From CAVVYW01 sp963752605 (GTDB lineage Bacteria; Actinomycetota; Thermoleophilia; Solirubrobacterales; 70-9), in contig CAVVYW010000005.1 of the NCBI GenBank assembly GCA_963752605.1, forward strand, positions 868,001-932,000: 64,000 bases of DNA, read 5' to 3'. Shown one piece after another: positions 62,620 through 64,000 of the stretch (position 1 is the first letter of the stretch; each line of letters starts with the position of its first letter). The notes beneath the pieces were generated by a model. It saw only the letters and a program-made list of their open reading frames with translations, searched no databases and was not told where the DNA came from. Position numbers and translations under genes: made by a program.

Positions 62620-63236
62620 GAGATGCTCCTGAAGACTCCGACGACCCGTCCGAGGATGGTGGCGTCCTTGGTGCGGATCGGCTTCATGCGCTTGTTCTCG
62701 GGCTCCAGGCGGACCTGGTCCTTCTCGCGGAAGAAGCGCTTCACCGTCGCCTCGTCGTCGCCGACCAGGGCCACGACGATCTCGCCGTCCCGCGCCTTCT
62801 CGGCCGGACGGACAACGACGAAGTCGTCCTCGAGGATGCCGGCGTCCACCATGCTCTCGCCGCGCACCCGCAGTATGTAGTCACCGGCCTCGCCCGCGAT
62901 CACATCCGGGACCTGCAGGTACTCCTCGATATTCTCCTCGGCGAGGACCGGCTCACCGGCAGCGACCTGCCCGACCAGGGGCAGGCCGGAGGGCCGCACA
63001 GCGCGCTTGGCCCGCTCGACCAGGACCTCGATCGCCCGCGGCTTGGTGGGGTCGCGCTTGAGGATCCCGAGGCTCTCGAGCTTGGAGAGGTGGGCGTGCA
63101 CGGTGGACGAGGAATGGAGGCCCACCGCCTTGCCGATCTCCCTCACAGTCGGCGGATAGCCGTGACGGCTCAGGTAGCGGCTGATGTAGTCGAAGATCTC
63201 CCGCTGGCGCTTGGTCAGGTCGTCGACGAGGGTCAT
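62616..63236 (-). CDS. lexA: LexA repressor
   Basis: This is the SOS-response repressor/autoprotease. Winged helix: KRQREIFDYISRYLSRHGYP and VGLHSSSTVHAHLSKLESLG. Cleavage site Ala93-Gly94 in VGQVAAGEPV. Catalytic Ser128 (RGESMVDAG) and Lys166 (DEATVKRFF) are present, so RecA-stimulated self-cleavage should work. The start at ATG 63236 gives 206 residues, the normal size; a longer frame to 63464 overlaps tRNA-Leu and is rejected. A consensus SOS box lies 36 bp upstream. Confidence 0.95.
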   Translation of the reverse strand: MTLVDDLTKRQREIFDYISRYLSRHGYPPTVREIGKAVGLHSSSTVHAHLSKLESLGILKRDPTKPRAIEVLVERAKRAVRPSGLPLVGQVAAGEPVLAEENIEEYLQVPDVIAGEAGDYILRVRGESMVDAGILEDDFVVVRPAEKARDGEIVVALVGDDEATVKRFFREKDQVRLEPENKRMKPIRTKDATILGRVVGVFRSIS

Positions 63237-63271
63237 CGCTCCTCCCTGCATCCGGTGATGTTTCTGGTGGG

Positions 63272-63285
63272 CGAACACATGTTCG
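63272..63285. promoter_or_regulatory. LexA-binding SOS box
   Basis: CGAACACATGTTCG matches the actinobacterial SOS consensus (CGAAC-4-GTTCG) with perfect half-sites, and sits 36 bp upstream of the lexA start. It implies autoregulation. Confidence 0.9.
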
Positions 63286-63373
63286 GGAGAGTAGCGCGGT
63301 CCGCGGATGGTTTCAAGGGACGGTTCAGCCCCGAACGGGCTCCGCCGGGGGCCGACTAGAATCAGCGCGCCCG

Positions 63374-63459
63374 GCGCCTGTGGCGGAACTGGTAGACGCG
63401 CAAGGTTGAGGGCCTTGTGACCCTCACGGGTCGTGGAGGTTCGACTCCTCTCAGGCGCA
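63374..63459 (+). tRNA. tRNA-Leu (anticodon GAG)
   Basis: An 86-nt cloverleaf: acceptor GCGCCTG pairs with CAGGCGC, the discriminator base is A, the anticodon stem CAAGG/CCTTG encloses the loop TTGAGGG with anticodon GAG, a long variable arm (CCC/GGG) follows, and the T-arm has GGTTCGACTCC. No CCA is encoded. It decodes CUC and CUU. Confidence 0.95.
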
Positions 63460-63460
63460 T

Positions 63461-63495
63461 GCAAGAACCGGCTGCGGGTCAGCCGGTTCTTTGCG
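63461..63495 (+). terminator. Intrinsic terminator after tRNA-Leu
   Basis: A 12-bp stem (AAGAACCGGCTG with CAGCCGGTTCTT, loop CGGGT) at 63463-63491 directly follows the tRNA 3' end; TGCGTTT follows it. It may also end the minus-strand protease gene. Confidence 0.8.
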
Positions 63496-63519
63496 TTTGG
63501 CCGCGCGGCGGTCGGTCCG

Positions 63520-64000
63520 CTAGGCCGCGATCGGCGGAATGGTCTGGGCGCGATTGCGGCAGCGCGCCCGCTTCCTCTTGTTGGGGACCCGCTTGCAGCG
63601 CTTCAGTTGCTTCGTCACTGTGCTCGGCACTCCGCCCGCGGCCGCCGCCCAGATCTGGAAAGCGACGTCACCGAGATAGGTGCCGATCTTCACCGTCGTA
63701 CAGGCCGCGGTCTCGACGCTGCAGGGGGGATGGCGGCTCGACACCGAGTTGATCAGGCCGCTGTCCAGCAGCCAGGCCCCGCCGCTCGAGCCCTCGTGCT
63801 GGTAGCAGGGGTCCGCGAGCAGCGCCCCGTCGTCGTTGAACCCCGTGAACGGCGGCGCGCAGAGGATCAGCCGCTGGCCGTCATAGAAGCCCGTGGGCCT
63901 CGCCGGATAGCCGAGGATCTGGAAGGTCTCGCCCCGGTAGCTGCGGCGCGGCTTGTTGAAGGTGACGCCGCGGGTGCCGAGCGCGCTCGCCGGCACTCCG
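63520..64000 (-). CDS. Trypsin-like serine protease, C-terminal part (5' end beyond the window)
   Basis: The frame is open to the right edge, so only the last 160 residues are present. They contain EGSSGGAWLLDSGLINSVSS, which matches the GDSGGP-type catalytic-Ser loop of chymotrypsin-fold proteases (here GSSGG), with paired cysteines in CYQHEG, CAPPF and PPCSVETAACTT. The end carries a basic, Cys-containing stretch KRCKRVPNKRKRARCRNRAQ, resembling the tails of the other exported proteins here. Probably secreted; the signal peptide is outside the window. Confidence 0.75.
   Translation of the reverse strand, partial: GVPASALGTRGVTFNKPRRSYRGETFQILGYPARPTGFYDGQRLILCAPPFTGFNDDGALLADPCYQHEGSSGGAWLLDSGLINSVSSRHPPCSVETAACTTVKIGTYLGDVAFQIWAAAAGGVPSTVTKQLKRCKRVPNKRKRARCRNRAQTIPPIAA

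Overview
The window is high-GC actinobacterial DNA. It is densely coded on both strands, with frequent GTG/TTG starts and 4-bp start/stop overlaps. The combination points to the class Thermoleophilia (Solirubrobacterales/Gaiellales-like) or a near relative: coenzyme F420 biosynthesis genes, a crotonyl-CoA reductase/ethylmalonyl-CoA mutase pathway, a LexA with a CGAAC-type SOS box, a c-di-AMP (ydaO) riboswitch ahead of an RlpA-like protein, and many secreted beta-helix/RTX proteins ending in Cys/Lys-rich tails. The taxonomic placement is inference. No rRNA, CRISPR array, insertion sequence or prophage was seen.

Layout. 0-8 kb: F420 biosynthesis (cofD end, cofC, cofE; fused cofGH/fbiC at 6-8 kb), interrupted by a cupin, a zinc alcohol dehydrogenase and three small membrane proteins. 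8-17 kb: aquaporin, a lone NMT1-type binding lipoprotein, a GGDEF-EAL-GAF protein, and a translationally coupled metal operon (multicopper oxidase, ZIP transporter with an extra N-terminal domain, DtxR-type repressor), then a YgfZ-like protein. 17-28 kb: a coiled-coil protein with a nuclease-like C-terminus, ethylmalonyl-CoA pathway genes (ccr, ecm, a MaoC hydratase), ClpS, and a five-gene minus-strand array. 28-35 kb: secreted RTX and beta-helix proteins beside a large STAND/BTAD regulator. 35-44 kb: more C4/C5 metabolism (acyl-CoA dehydrogenase, malyl-CoA lyase coupled to a hotdog thioesterase, GTP-type PEP carboxykinase, succinyl-CoA ligase pair, one-cluster ferredoxin). 44-51 kb: a sulfotransferase-DUF4915 fusion and three paralogous beta-helix surface proteins. 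51-64 kb: acyl-CoA synthetase, MFS transporter, DUF255 protein, second ZIP transporter, glutamine synthetase, an AhpD-like protein behind a perfect inverted repeat, the riboswitch-controlled RlpA-like protein, rnpB, lexA with a coupled zinc-ribbon gene, tRNA-Leu(GAG), and the end of a trypsin-like protease.

How the genes fit together. ccr, ecm, the MaoC protein, the acyl-CoA dehydrogenase and mcl could supply much of an ethylmalonyl-CoA route for C2 assimilation. The thioesterase or the CoA ligase could release malate, and PEP carboxykinase could lead to gluconeogenesis. Epimerase, thiolase and acetoacetyl-CoA reductase genes are not in the window. The most unusual recurring signal is a Cys/Lys/Arg-rich C-terminal tail on at least six otherwise unrelated secreted proteins, a candidate undescribed surface-retention signal.

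Caution. Several conserved genes carry single-base frameshifts, clustered at about 39-48 kb with one near 32.15 kb. Two genes there (45.6-47.1 and 47.2-48.3 kb) are riddled with indels. Sequence error is the simplest explanation.
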